34,144 nt of DNA from contig DJXD01000004.1 of the NCBI GenBank assembly GCA_002449585.1, positions 1-34,144 of the forward strand. The letters are read 5' to 3'. The notes beneath the pieces are model-generated. The model had not been told where the DNA came from. It did not search any database and was given only the letters and a program-made list of their open reading frames with translations. The position numbers and the translations under genes were made by a program. Positions 7,399 to 15,877 of this stretch are shown here, one piece after another (the stretch's first letter is position 1; every line of letters starts with the position of its first letter). This DNA comes from Ruminococcus sp. UBA7013. Lineage in GTDB: Bacteria; Bacillota; Clostridia; Oscillospirales; Ruminococcaceae.

Positions 7399-7770
7399 AT
7401 GCAGTGGGTGTTTTTAATCGGTGATGATTCATTTTCATTAAACAGTTTCTCAAATATGAAATTTCACGGCAGTATTCAGACATTCAGGAATGAAAAACGA
7501 ATGATCATCCGTTATGCAAATGACAACTATGCTATTTTAGAAGAATATGACATACAAAATATAAAATGTGATTTTGCTCCTTTAGAATTTGAAGAATACT
7601 TACAAAAATTGCCTTTTGATGTTCCAAAATGGATTATGCTGAAATACAATAATATCATAATACTGAAAAAAATAATAAGTGAAAAATATTTTCCGGAAGA
7701 TGTTATAATAGATTGTGATGGTTTGAACTTAGGATTAAAAGAAGTATTTGATGAAAACAGGATAATCTAA
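7399..7770 (+). CDS. Small hypothetical protein, possibly immunity-like
   Basis: A 123-aa soluble, acidic protein beginning MQWVFLIGDDSFSLNSF, with alternating hydrophobic strands, a PFDVPKWIMLKYN segment and a VIIDCDGLNLG segment near the end. No signal peptide or membrane segment. A strong AGGAGGT stands 7 nt before the ATG. The layout recalls a family of small cytosolic proteins I associate with toxin-immunity loci (starting W-V-F-L-I-G and carrying a PF.NP.FIM segment), but this is memory of a pattern, not a demonstrated match, and no toxin is adjacent. Base composition is more AT-rich than the surrounding genes, consistent with acquired DNA. Confidence 0.7.
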   Translation: MQWVFLIGDDSFSLNSFSNMKFHGSIQTFRNEKRMIIRYANDNYAILEEYDIQNIKCDFAPLEFEEYLQKLPFDVPKWIMLKYNNIIILKKIISEKYFPEDVIIDCDGLNLGLKEVFDENRII

Positions 7771-7802
7771 ACTGAACCTCAAAATGTTAGGAGTGGTAGC
7801 AG

Positions 7803-8012
7803 ATGATTTGGAAAGAAAAGACAAAGAAAATCCTTGATGAAATCAGCAAATTAGAAATCATTTATAGTAAGAAATTTGAAATTGATTATGAATATGATTT
7901 TGCTGACAGCAGGTCAAATGAAGAAATCCTTGCAGATATAAAAAACATGAGGAATTGTATATTATTGCTGCGGAATGCAGCAGATAGAAAGGAAGAAAGG
8001 CATGTTTCCTGA
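7803..8012 (+). CDS. Small hypothetical coiled protein
   Basis: A 69-aa, highly charged, mostly helical protein starting MIWKEKTKKILDEISKLE. GGAGTGG lies 9 nt before the ATG. It follows the 123-aa gene by 32 bp and overlaps the start of the radical-SAM gene by 11 bp, so it may be co-translated with it. I do not recognise the family. Its tail (RKEERHVS) is encoded by DNA that also serves as RBS for the next gene, so the true stop-proximal part may be under little constraint. Confidence 0.5.
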   Translation: MIWKEKTKKILDEISKLEIIYSKKFEIDYEYDFADSRSNEEILADIKNMRNCILLLRNAADRKEERHVS

Positions 8013-9828
8013 TAAACTGAAATCATATCTGCTGGAAGTACAGAAGCCATCAAGATATACAGGCGGAGAAATCGGACAGGTGTGTAAGCAGAAAGCAGAA
8101 GTTCGTTTTGCTTTCTGCTTTCCGGATATTTATGATGTAGGTATGTCACATCTGGGAATGAAGATTTTATATTCCTTGATTAATGAAAGAAAAGAGTATT
8201 GGTGCGAACGAGTATTTGCACCCTGGCCGGATATGGAAAATATTATGAGAAGAGAGCATATTTTATTATATGCACTGGAAAGTGGGGAAGAAATTCGAAA
8301 TTTTGATTTTATTGGCTTTACCCTGCAATATGAAATGTCATATACGAATATTTTGAATATGTTGGATTTGGCAGGAGTGCCCTTGTTTCAGAAAGACAGG
8401 GGAGAACAAATTATGCCACTGGTGGTAGCAGGAGGGCCTTGTGCCTGTAATCCAGAACCGCTGGCAGATTTTTTTGATCTGTTTATTCTGGGGGAAGGGG
8501 AAGAAGTGAATCTTGAATTAATGGATTTATATCAGAAAATGCGAGGACATGCATCCAGAACAGAATTTCTGAAAGCCGCCGCTCAGATAGAAGGCATTTA
8601 TGTGCCATCATTATATGAAATACAGTATCATGAAGATGGCACAGTGAAAGCGATTCTTCCGCATGATGGTGCACCGTCTCATATCCGGAAACGTGTGATG
8701 ACAGATATGAATCAATGCTATTATCCGGAACATGTTGTGATTCCGTTTATAGAGCCGATTCATGATAGAATTTCTGTTGAAGTACTTCGTGGCTGTATTC
8801 GTGGCTGTCGATTTTGTCAGGCCGGATTTTTATATAGACCATTCCGGGAGAAATCTGCCGGAACTGTCTGTCAGCAGGCGGTGACACTTTGCCGAAATTC
8901 GGGTTATGATGAATTGTCTCTATCTTCTCTAAGTACGAGTGATCATTCACAAATCGAGCAGATTCTTGATCAGCTTCTTGTTTATACTGCGGAACAGCAT
9001 ATTAATTTATCTCTGCCATCTCTGCGGATTGATAATTTTTCAAAATCCGTCATGGAAAAAGTAACTACGATCCGGAAAAGTGGTTTGACATTTGCCCCGG
9101 AAGCTGGCACGCAGCGGCTTCGTGATGTGATCAATAAGAATGTGACAGAAGAGGAAGTTATGCATACCTGTCAGATTGCATTTGAAGGCGGATATACGAC
9201 TGTAAAATTATATTTCATGATGGGTCTGCCTACGGAAACAGATGAAGATATTAAGGGCATCGCAGATTTGACACAAAAAGTTGTAAATTTATTCTATGAC
9301 ATGCCGGACAGAGCCAAAGGAAAATTGCAGATTTCGATCAGTACAGCGACATTTGTCCCCAAGCCATTCACGCCATTTGAATTTGAACCACAGGCGGAAA
9401 AATCAGAAATCCTGAGAAAGCAGGCAGTTCTGAAAAAAGCGATAAAATCCAAAAAAATCAAAGTCAGTATGCATGTTTCTGATATCAGTCAGATGGAAGC
9501 CGCACTTGCAAGAGGAGATAGACGGCTTTGTGCTGTGCTTTATGATGCATGGAAAAACGGCAGTCATCTGGATAGCTGGGAAGAATTTTTTGATGCTTCT
9601 CGTTGGTATGAAGCATTTCAAAAAAATCAGCTTGATCCGGCTTTTTATGCGAATCGAACAAGAAGCTATGAGGAAATCATGCCTTGGTCACATCTTGATT
9701 ATATGATTTCCAGAAAATTCCTGATTCATGAAAATCAGAAAGCCCATCAGGCACAGACAACTGCCCCTTGTCGGGAAACATGTGCCGGATGCGGTGCAAA
9801 TCAATGTCTTGGGAGGCCTTGCTTTTGA
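8002..9828 (+). CDS. TIGR03960-family B12-binding radical SAM protein
   Basis: A 608-aa protein. The N-terminal half (about 30-220) looks like a cobalamin-binding-type domain (FCFPDIYDVGMSHLGMKILY, then GFTLQYEMSYTNILNML and VVAGGPCACNPEP). The radical-SAM core carries LRGCIRGCRFCQAGF, that is C-x3-C-x2-C for the 4Fe-4S cluster, plus GTQRLRDVINKN and KLYFMMGLPTETDED. A Cys-rich tail (CRETCAGCGANQCLGRPC) ends the protein. It pairs with the next gene (TIGR03936), as is usual in Clostridia. The substrate is unknown; the pair is suspected to act in RNA or cofactor modification. I chose ATG 8002 (GAAAGG 7-8 nt upstream), since homology starts at MFPDKL; the longer 7975 start is unsupported. Confidence 0.92.
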   Translation: MFPDKLKSYLLEVQKPSRYTGGEIGQVCKQKAEVRFAFCFPDIYDVGMSHLGMKILYSLINERKEYWCERVFAPWPDMENIMRREHILLYALESGEEIRNFDFIGFTLQYEMSYTNILNMLDLAGVPLFQKDRGEQIMPLVVAGGPCACNPEPLADFFDLFILGEGEEVNLELMDLYQKMRGHASRTEFLKAAAQIEGIYVPSLYEIQYHEDGTVKAILPHDGAPSHIRKRVMTDMNQCYYPEHVVIPFIEPIHDRISVEVLRGCIRGCRFCQAGFLYRPFREKSAGTVCQQAVTLCRNSGYDELSLSSLSTSDHSQIEQILDQLLVYTAEQHINLSLPSLRIDNFSKSVMEKVTTIRKSGLTFAPEAGTQRLRDVINKNVTEEEVMHTCQIAFEGGYTTVKLYFMMGLPTETDEDIKGIADLTQKVVNLFYDMPDRAKGKLQISISTATFVPKPFTPFEFEPQAEKSEILRKQAVLKKAIKSKKIKVSMHVSDISQMEAALARGDRRLCAVLYDAWKNGSHLDSWEEFFDASRWYEAFQKNQLDPAFYANRTRSYEEIMPWSHLDYMISRKFLIHENQKAHQAQTTAPCRETCAGCGANQCLGRPCF

Positions 9829-10469
9829 AAGATTACAGAGTTTTGTTTGAAAAAAAGGGCATCAGCAAATATATTTCCCATCTGGATTTAAATCGCTGTA
9901 TGCTGAGAGCAATCCGGCGTTCTGGTCTTCCGGCATGGTATACAGAAGGCTTTCATCCGCATTTATATTTAATGTTTCCGCTGGCACTTTCACTCGGCAC
10001 AGAAAGCATCTGTGAAGTAATGGATTTCCGTCTGACGGAAGCACTTCCTCCGGAAGAGATTTTACAAAAATTAAATGCTGCCCTTCCGGAAGGGCTTCAT
10101 GCCTTTGCCGTCCGTGAACCGCATGACCAGACACAGGACATCTGTCAGGCGGAATATCTTGTCAGATTATCCGGCTCTGCACTTGCTGATCTCTGGGATG
10201 CTTTCATCCATCAGCCCCAGATCCTCACACAGAAGCGTACTAAAAAAGGCCTGAAAGAAATGGACATCAAATCTATGCTGATCTGTGAATCTGTGATTCA
10301 GGAATCACAGGAACTTGTGCTAATGCTTCTGCTTCCTGCTGGCAATGACGGAAATTTAAATGTCAGTGTTGTGACAGATGCTTTTCAAAATTTCGCAGGC
10401 AAGCCAATTTCTGTGAATGCTGTCTGCCGGATGAAAATTTTTTGCAGAAATCAAAAAGAATTTTTGTAA
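9825..10469 (+). CDS. TIGR03936-family radical SAM-associated protein (DUF2344)
   Basis: A 214-aa partner of the preceding radical-SAM enzyme; in some species the two are fused. Diagnostic stretches are YRVLFEKKGISKYISHLDL near the N-terminus and GFHPHLYLMFPLALSLGTES with EVMDFRL after it. The start is TTG 9825, which overlaps the previous stop codon in a TTGA arrangement and has GGGAGG 8 nt upstream; the longer frame from 9768 reads out-of-frame DNA of the upstream gene. The exact biochemical role is unknown. It is followed by the rplS promoter. Confidence 0.88.
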   Translation: MKDYRVLFEKKGISKYISHLDLNRCMLRAIRRSGLPAWYTEGFHPHLYLMFPLALSLGTESICEVMDFRLTEALPPEEILQKLNAALPEGLHAFAVREPHDQTQDICQAEYLVRLSGSALADLWDAFIHQPQILTQKRTKKGLKEMDIKSMLICESVIQESQELVLMLLLPAGNDGNLNVSVVTDAFQNFAGKPISVNAVCRMKIFCRNQKEFL

Positions 10470-10475
10470 AAACAC

Positions 10476-10504
10476 TTGCATTTTTTCAAAAAATATGTTA
10501 TGAT
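10476..10504 (+). promoter_or_regulatory. Promoter for the rplS operon
   Basis: -35 TTGCAT (10476-10481), 17-bp spacer, -10 TATGAT (10499-10504). The predicted start near 10511 leaves an unusually long 160-nt leader before rplS. Confidence 0.8.
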
Positions 10505-10510
10505 ATAAAA

Positions 10511-10673
10511 GCATTTGAAATTCCGTTCCGGTTCTGCTACCGGAATGTGGGTTAATGCCGTAAGACATTACAGGCTCATCCTCTGACGGAATCGGCAGGG
10601 ACTTGCTGACTGTGCCGGATTTGATTTTTCAGAACCGTGTATGAAGAGCCGGAAAATTCAGGAGGAATTTATC
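10511..10673 (+). ncRNA. Structured 5' leader of rplS (candidate ribosomal-protein leader)
   Basis: The leader can form hairpin 1 (10526-10532 with 10539-10545, 7 bp), hairpin 2 (10553-10557 with 10566-10570) and hairpin 3 (10591-10597 with 10613-10620, one bulge). A 7-bp long-range helix (10520-10526 with 10586-10592) closes hairpins 1 and 2. Mutually exclusive with hairpin 1 is an exact 8-bp pairing of 10529-10536 with 10630-10637, and 10526-10531 can also pair with 10649-10654 just before the SD (AGGAGG, 10660-10665). This suggests a switch in ribosome access. The L19 leader known from Bacilli is, as I recall, much shorter, so this may be a different class. There is no T-run, so translational control is likelier than attenuation. 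Confidence 0.5.
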
Positions 10674-11018
10674 ATGAATCAGTTAGAATTAATCAGCAAT
10701 GCAAGCATGAAAGAAACTGTGCCCACTGTAGAAATCGGTGATACTGTCAAGGTACATGTGAAAATCAAAGAAGGCGACAAGAGCCGTATTCAGGTATTTG
10801 AAGGCGTAGTAATTGCCAAGAAGCATGGCGGCATCAGCGAAACTTTTACCGTAAGACGTGTTGCACATGGCTGCGGAATTGAGCGTGTATTCCCACTGCA
10901 TTCTCCCGTTGTTGACAAAGTGGAACTTGTGCGTCATGGCAAAGTGCGCCGTGCTAAACTGTATTATCTGCGTGACAGAATCGGCAAAGCTGCCAAGATC
11001 AAAGAAAAGCTCTCTTAA
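10674..11018 (+). CDS. rplS: 50S ribosomal protein L19
   Basis: A 114-aa protein of the 30S-50S interface. Family motifs are PTVEIGDTVKVHVKIKEG, RIQVFEGVVIAKKHGG, TFTVRRVAHGCGIERVFPLHSP, and RRAKLYYLRDRIGKAAKIKE at the end. ATG 10674 is supported by AGGAGG with 8-nt spacing and by the usual L19 N-terminus; the upstream ATG 10641 lies inside the leader. Followed by its own terminator, so it can be expressed apart from the signal peptidase genes. Confidence 0.97.
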   Translation: MNQLELISNASMKETVPTVEIGDTVKVHVKIKEGDKSRIQVFEGVVIAKKHGGISETFTVRRVAHGCGIERVFPLHSPVVDKVELVRHGKVRRAKLYYLRDRIGKAAKIKEKLS

Positions 11019-11063
11019 GAAACAGAAAACGTCCGGCTGCTACAAAACAGCTGTATGGCTGCA

Positions 11064-11088
11064 AAAGGGGACAACATGTCCCTTTTTT
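11064..11088 (+). terminator. Rho-independent terminator after rplS
   Basis: GGGACA (11068-11073) pairs with TGTCCC (11077-11082) around a 3-nt loop; flanking AAAA and TTTTTT extend the stem and give the T-run. Confidence 0.9.
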
Positions 11089-11132
11089 GCATATTTTCAG
11101 ATATTTTGCGATGTTATGAGAGGATGTGTGCT

Positions 11133-11810
11133 ATGGATTCTACAGAGCTGACAAAAGAACAGACATCAGAAGAACAAGCATCAGAAAATGAAGAGAAAAA
11201 AAGTAATTTCTTCAATGATTTTATCGAAATTTTAGAGACGATGCTAATCTCTATCTTTGTGGTTCTGATATTGTTTACGTATCTGATGCGCCCTGTTACA
11301 GTAGATGGAAGTTCTATGTTCCCCACACTGACTGACAAAGACAGGCTTGTAATGTGGCGGCTTCTGTATCATCCTCATCAGGGAGATATTGTTGTTGTCA
11401 GCGATTATGCAGGACATGTTTTAGATCTGAATGGAAATGTGATAGAAAGCGGTTCTTCTCTCAGAGAATGCCTGATTAAGCGTGTTATTGCTGTAGGCGG
11501 CCAGATGATTGATGTCAGAACAGAAGAAGGGCTTGTTTATGTAGATGGTACTCCCCTTGATGAGCCTTATGTAAATGAACCCACACTTACAAATGATGGG
11601 GCTTTTTCTTATCCGATCACAGTACCGGAAGGATATGTTTTTGTGATGGGAGATAATCGAAATCATTCTACAGACAGCCGCAGCTCTTATGTTGGACTTG
11701 TGAAAGAGGAAGATGTTCTTGGTTGTGCCTATTTTCGATACTGTTCTGTGCAGGAAACAGAAGATGGCGAATTGACAGCTTCGTTTGATCGCATTGGCTT
11801 TATTAGCTGA
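11133..11810 (+). CDS. lepB: Signal peptidase I (first copy)
   Basis: Cleaves signal peptides from exported proteins; membrane-anchored with the catalytic domain outside. An acidic cytoplasmic tail (1-33) precedes one membrane segment (about 36-52). Box B has VDGSSMFPTL with catalytic Ser61, box D has LIKRVIAVGG with general-base Lys116, and box E has VMGDNRNHSTDSR. 225 aa. ATG 11133 was chosen because AGAGG is 9 nt upstream; longer frames run through the rplS terminator. An insertion between the Ser and Lys boxes (about 90-112) is a little longer than in SipS. It sits 9 bp before a second signal peptidase gene. Confidence 0.94.
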   Translation: MDSTELTKEQTSEEQASENEEKKSNFFNDFIEILETMLISIFVVLILFTYLMRPVTVDGSSMFPTLTDKDRLVMWRLLYHPHQGDIVVVSDYAGHVLDLNGNVIESGSSLRECLIKRVIAVGGQMIDVRTEEGLVYVDGTPLDEPYVNEPTLTNDGAFSYPITVPEGYVFVMGDNRNHSTDSRSSYVGLVKEEDVLGCAYFRYCSVQETEDGELTASFDRIGFIS

Positions 11811-11819
11811 GGCAGATCC

Positions 11820-12452
11820 ATGAAGGAATATGTACGTTTTTCCAGAAATCCGAAACTGCATAAACTGATCGGGGAAAGCCTTGATGTGCTTTGTGCCGCA
11901 ATGGTTCCGATTTTTATGATGATACTGCTATTTACTTATGTATTTCGGATTGCCATTGTCCAGGGAGATTCTATGCTCCCTGCGCTGGAAAGCGGAGATA
12001 AACTGCTGGTGTGCCAGCTGAAAAACAGACCTGTCAGCGGCGAAATTGTTGTGATAGATGCGGATGATGCTGTACTTGTTTCAAAAAGCGGATCATTGTA
12101 TATGGCTGATGGTCTGCATAAAAGCATTGTCAAGCGTGTGGTTGCTGTAGGGGGGCAGACACTGGATATTCACTCAGAAGAAGGAACAGTATATCTGGAT
12201 GGTGAGCTACAGGAGCTGTATCCAAAGGAGCTGTATCCGAATACGATCACACAGACACAGCTTCCAGATACGGGAAATGCCTTCAGCTATCCGTTTACAA
12301 TTCCTGAGGGGTTTGTTTTTGTCATGGGAGATAATCGGAATATTTCACTTGACAGCCGTTATATCAATGTCGGGCTTATCCCGGAAAAAGAAATTGAAGG
12401 TACGGTATTATTAAGATTATATCCGCTGGAAAGCATGGGTAGAATAGACTGA
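11820..12452 (+). CDS. Signal peptidase I (second, tandem copy)
   Basis: A 210-aa paralogue of the previous protein. The membrane segment is about 24-43; box B has VQGDSMLPAL with Ser51, box D has SIVKRVVAVGG with Lys105, and box E has VMGDNRNISLDSR. Both catalytic residues are present. It lacks the acidic N-terminal tail of copy one and instead starts with a basic stretch. Between boxes D and E it carries a short internal repeat, ELYPKELYPN, encoded by a direct repeat of GAGCTGTATCC, which suggests slippage. The sequences differ enough that the duplication is not recent and the two may have different substrates. Confidence 0.93.
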   Translation: MKEYVRFSRNPKLHKLIGESLDVLCAAMVPIFMMILLFTYVFRIAIVQGDSMLPALESGDKLLVCQLKNRPVSGEIVVIDADDAVLVSKSGSLYMADGLHKSIVKRVVAVGGQTLDIHSEEGTVYLDGELQELYPKELYPNTITQTQLPDTGNAFSYPFTIPEGFVFVMGDNRNISLDSRYINVGLIPEKEIEGTVLLRLYPLESMGRID

Positions 12453-12476
12453 ATGCACCTGAAAGGAGCGGCAAAA

Positions 12477-13361
12477 ATGGCTGAACATCAGCAGATTCAA
12501 ATTGGAAATATTCAATGGTTTCCGGGGCATATGACAAAGACAAAGCGCATGATTGCTGCGAATCTTCCGCTTGTGGATGGTGTGGTATCCCTGATTGATG
12601 CCCGGATTCCTATGAGCAGCTGTAATCCGGATCTGACAGAATTAGTCAGCAGCAAACCTTATATGATTCTTCTGAATAAATCAGATATGGCTGATCCGGA
12701 TTGTACTGCTAAATGGGTACAATATTATAGAAAGCAAGGGATTCCCGCTCTGGCAATTGATTGCATCAGTAACAAAGGCACAAAACAGTTTCTTTCTGTT
12801 GTCCGTGAGCAGATGCTGAAAGAGTTGCTTGAAAAAAGAAAAAAAGCAGGAATGACAGGGAGACCTGTCCGGCTTATGATAGTAGGGATTCCAAATGTCG
12901 GAAAATCGTCATTTATTAATAAAATGGCGAAATCGAAAATTGCTAAAGTAGAAGATCGTCCCGGCGTGACCCGCACAAAACAATGGGTAAAAATAGATGC
13001 ACAAACGGAATTCCTTGATATGCCAGGGGTTCTCTGGCCAAAGCTGGACGATCAGCAAGCCGCTCTTCGTCTAGCATTCACCGGTGCAATTAAAGATCAG
13101 ATTCTTGATACAGAAGCACTTGCAATGCTATTGCTGGAATATTTGCATATGCATTATGCCAAATCTTTGCAAGAGCGTTATAAATTAGAAACAGAGGAAA
13201 CCCAAGGCGATCGGCTTCTGGAACTGGTTGGCCGGAAAAGAGGTATGCTATTATCCGGCGGAATTGTGAATACAGAACGTGCGGCGGCCACTGTGCTAGA
13301 TGATTTTCGAGCCGCAAAGCTGGGTAGAATTACGCTGGAACTTCCGGAGGTGACGGAATGA
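12477..13361 (+). CDS. rbgA: Ribosome biogenesis GTPase RbgA (YlqF)
   Basis: A late 50S assembly GTPase. It shows the circularly permuted motif order: IQWFPGHMTKTKR (N-terminal family motif), VDARIP-like LIDARIPMSS, G4 LLNKSDMAD, then G1 GIPNVGKSSFIN, G2/switch PGVTRTKQWV, and G3 DMPGVLWPK, with a C-terminal helical RNA-binding domain. 294 aa. ATG 12477 has AAAGGAG 8 nt upstream; the upstream ATG 12453 lies before the SD. It overlaps rnhB by 4 bp (ATGA). Neighbour order with rplS, lepB and rnhB is conserved in Firmicutes. Confidence 0.96.
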   Translation: MAEHQQIQIGNIQWFPGHMTKTKRMIAANLPLVDGVVSLIDARIPMSSCNPDLTELVSSKPYMILLNKSDMADPDCTAKWVQYYRKQGIPALAIDCISNKGTKQFLSVVREQMLKELLEKRKKAGMTGRPVRLMIVGIPNVGKSSFINKMAKSKIAKVEDRPGVTRTKQWVKIDAQTEFLDMPGVLWPKLDDQQAALRLAFTGAIKDQILDTEALAMLLLEYLHMHYAKSLQERYKLETEETQGDRLLELVGRKRGMLLSGGIVNTERAAATVLDDFRAAKLGRITLELPEVTE

Positions 13362-13978
13362 GACAGGAAACACTGCTCCGCCGTCATGCAATGTTTGATT
13401 TTGATGCTGAAATGAGGGAACAGCATGGCATCCTGTGTGGTGTGGATGAAGCCGGAAGAGGCCCTTTGGCAGGCGATGTTTATGCTGCGGCGGTAATCCT
13501 TCCGGAAAACTGTGAAATACAGGGATTGGATGATAGCAAAAAGCTTTCAGAACATCGCCGGGAACAGCTTTCAGAAGAAATCCAAAAAAAAGCTGTCTGC
13601 TGGTGTATCGCTTGGGCAAGTATCGCTGAGATTGAAAAAATCAATATTCTGAGGGCTTCTCTGCTGGCAATGAAACGGGCAGTAGAAGGGCTGACACAGA
13701 AACCGGATTATGTACTGGTAGACGGCAATCAAAAACCAGATCTTTCCATTGCATTAGAAACGATTATCAAGGGTGATGCAAAATCTGCTTCCATTGCGGC
13801 CGCTTCCGTGCTGGCAAAAGTCGCACGTGATCATTATATGAAAGAACAAGCTTTATTATATCCGCAATATGGCTTTGAAAAACATAAAGGCTATGGCACA
13901 GCGGAACATCGGAATTTGATCAAACAATATGGCATCTGTCCGATTCATAGGCCATCTTTCCTGAAAAAAATCCTGTGA
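13358..13978 (+). CDS. rnhB: Ribonuclease HII
   Basis: Removes single ribonucleotides and RNA primers from RNA/DNA hybrids. The active-site motif is GVDEAGRGPLAGDVYAAAVI (Asp, Glu), followed by LDDSKKLSE, YVLVDGN (third acidic residue), GDAKSASIAAASVLAKVARD (fourth Asp), and the tail YGFEKHKGYGTAEH. 206 aa, normal length. It overlaps rbgA by 4 bp and yraN by 4 bp, so the three are translationally coupled. Confidence 0.96.
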   Translation: MRQETLLRRHAMFDFDAEMREQHGILCGVDEAGRGPLAGDVYAAAVILPENCEIQGLDDSKKLSEHRREQLSEEIQKKAVCWCIAWASIAEIEKINILRASLLAMKRAVEGLTQKPDYVLVDGNQKPDLSIALETIIKGDAKSASIAAASVLAKVARDHYMKEQALLYPQYGFEKHKGYGTAEHRNLIKQYGICPIHRPSFLKKIL

Positions 13979-14364
13979 CACCGGCTGAAATAGGACGACT
14001 GGGAGAATGGGCTGTCAGTTATTATCTGGAAGCATTAGGCTATCAGATTCTTGACAGGAATTTCAGAATCCGTGGCGGAGAAATTGATCTGATTGCTACT
14101 ATCAATCAAGATTTATGTTTTGTTGAAGTCAAAACAAGAGATCTTATGTCTGTAGAAAGCGGTGCAGAAGCAGTTGATAGAAGAAAACAGCGTCTTCTGA
14201 TCCGGGCAGCTTATGCATATTGCGAAAAAAGAAATATTCCGGAAGAGGACTGGTATATCCGGTATGATATTGCAGAAGTGACAGTATATCATACTAGATT
14301 GATTGATATTAATTATATTGAAAATGCGTTTGATGAAACGGATTTTCAGGATCGTATTTTTTAA
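13975..14364 (+). CDS. YraN-family (UPF0102) nuclease-fold protein
   Basis: A 129-aa protein of the UPF0102 family, which has the restriction-endonuclease-like fold. The core shows GRLGEWAVSYYLEALGYQILDRNFR, then GGEIDLIA and CFVEVKTR, that is the E-(x)n-D-(x)n-E-x-K pattern. The function in the cell is not well established; it commonly follows rnhB. Start is GTG 13975, overlapping the rnhB stop (GTGA); there is no better start. Confidence 0.9.
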   Translation: MTPAEIGRLGEWAVSYYLEALGYQILDRNFRIRGGEIDLIATINQDLCFVEVKTRDLMSVESGAEAVDRRKQRLLIRAAYAYCEKRNIPEEDWYIRYDIAEVTVYHTRLIDINYIENAFDETDFQDRIF

Positions 14365-14380
14365 GAAAGGGTGACAGTTT

Positions 14381-15877
14381 ATGTATTATCAAAGTACACG
14401 TGACAGCAGTTTGAAAGTGACAAGTGCCCAGGCAATTGCACAGGGTATTTCTTCTGATGGCGGCTTGTTCATTCCGTCTGAAATTCCTCAGATTTCTATG
14501 GATGAACTGAAAGCATTGGCAGATATGAATTATGCTGAACGTGCTAATGTGATATTTGGCAAATTTCTGACAGATTTCACACCGGAGGAAATTAATTATT
14601 GCACTTCTCATGCATATAGTACAAAAAATTTTGAAACGGCAAATATTGCAGAACTGACACAGGCTTTTGATGATGCAAATATTTTGGAGCTGTGGCATGG
14701 GCCTACTTGTGCATTTAAAGATATGGCTCTCCAGATTCTGCCTTATCTGCTGACTACTTCTCTCAAGAAAAACGGAGAAGATAAAAAAGTCGTTATTCTG
14801 GTTGCCACTTCCGGTGATACCGGAAAAGCCGCTCTGGAAGGCTTCAAAGATGTGCCCGGTACGGAAATTATGGTATTCTATCCGGATCAGGGTGTCAGCT
14901 CCATGCAGAAAAGACAGATGGCCACACAGGAAGGCGGAAATGTCAATGTGTGCGCTTTGGAAGGAAATTTTGATGACTGTCAGAACGGTGTCAAAAAAAT
15001 CTTTACAGATCAATCCGTGAAGGAACAGCTTGCCAAAGCCGGAAAAATGTTTTCTTCTGCCAATTCGATCAACTGGGGCAGACTTGCACCCCAGATTGTC
15101 TATTATGTATCCGCTTATGCGGAAATGGCAAAGCGTGGAGAAATCCAGTTTGGCGATATGATCAATGTCGTTGTGCCAACGGGAAATTTCGGAAATATTC
15201 TGGCCGCATATTATGCCAAGAATATGGGTGTTCCGATTGGAAAGCTGATTTGTGCATCTAATATTAATAAAGTCCTGACAGATTTTATTGCAACTGGTAT
15301 TTATGACAGAAATCGTGATTTCTATGCTACCTGCTCCCCGTCTATGGATATTCTGATCTCCAGCAATCTGGAAAGATTGTTATATCTTCTGACTGGTGGT
15401 GATGATGCACAAATCCGTGATTGGTTCGGAAAGCTGGCATCTGAAGGAAAATATGAAGTCACAGACGAAATCAAAGCCAAATTACAGGCGGATTTTATCG
15501 GCGGTTTCTGTGATGATGCAGACACAAAGAAAACCATTCATGATTTCAAAGAAAAATATCAGTATACTTGTGATACACATACTGCTGTCGCTGTAAAAGT
15601 ATATTTAGATTATCTGTCTAAAACTGGCGATCATACCAGAACATTGATTGCTTCCACGGCAAGCCCGTATAAATTCAGCGCAAGTGTTCTGGAAGCGATA
15701 GAAGGCACTGTTTCTGATGTGGATGAATATGCACAAGTTGCACATCTGGCAGAGGTTTCCGGCCTCCCTGTGCCGCAGTCTCTGGCAGATCTGAAAGATA
15801 AAGCTGTCCGCTTTAGCGAAGTGATCCAAAAAGAAGACATGGAAAATTATGTCCTGAAAAAGCTGGATATTATCTGA
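14381..15877 (+). CDS. thrC: Threonine synthase
   Basis: Converts O-phosphohomoserine to threonine with PLP. The N-terminus MYYQSTRDSS with GISSDGGLFIP is typical. The PLP lysine is in GPTCAFKDMALQ, the phosphate loop in VATSGDTGKAAL, and VVPTGNFGNILAAYYA and SSNLERLLYLL follow. At 498 aa it belongs to the long (E. coli/yeast-like) class. The RBS (AAAGGGTG) is 10 nt upstream. No other threonine gene is in the window, so it sits here as a lone biosynthetic gene. It overlaps the next gene by one base (TGATG). Confidence 0.96.
   Translation: MYYQSTRDSSLKVTSAQAIAQGISSDGGLFIPSEIPQISMDELKALADMNYAERANVIFGKFLTDFTPEEINYCTSHAYSTKNFETANIAELTQAFDDANILELWHGPTCAFKDMALQILPYLLTTSLKKNGEDKKVVILVATSGDTGKAALEGFKDVPGTEIMVFYPDQGVSSMQKRQMATQEGGNVNVCALEGNFDDCQNGVKKIFTDQSVKEQLAKAGKMFSSANSINWGRLAPQIVYYVSAYAEMAKRGEIQFGDMINVVVPTGNFGNILAAYYAKNMGVPIGKLICASNINKVLTDFIATGIYDRNRDFYATCSPSMDILISSNLERLLYLLTGGDDAQIRDWFGKLASEGKYEVTDEIKAKLQADFIGGFCDDADTKKTIHDFKEKYQYTCDTHTAVAVKVYLDYLSKTGDHTRTLIASTASPYKFSASVLEAIEGTVSDVDEYAQVAHLAEVSGLPVPQSLADLKDKAVRFSEVIQKEDMENYVLKKLDII

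Noticed and set aside
10511..10673. T-box, SAM, FMN, TPP or cobalamin riboswitch ahead of rplS
   Set aside because: None of the signature sequences of these classes that I know are present, and the downstream gene is a ribosomal protein.
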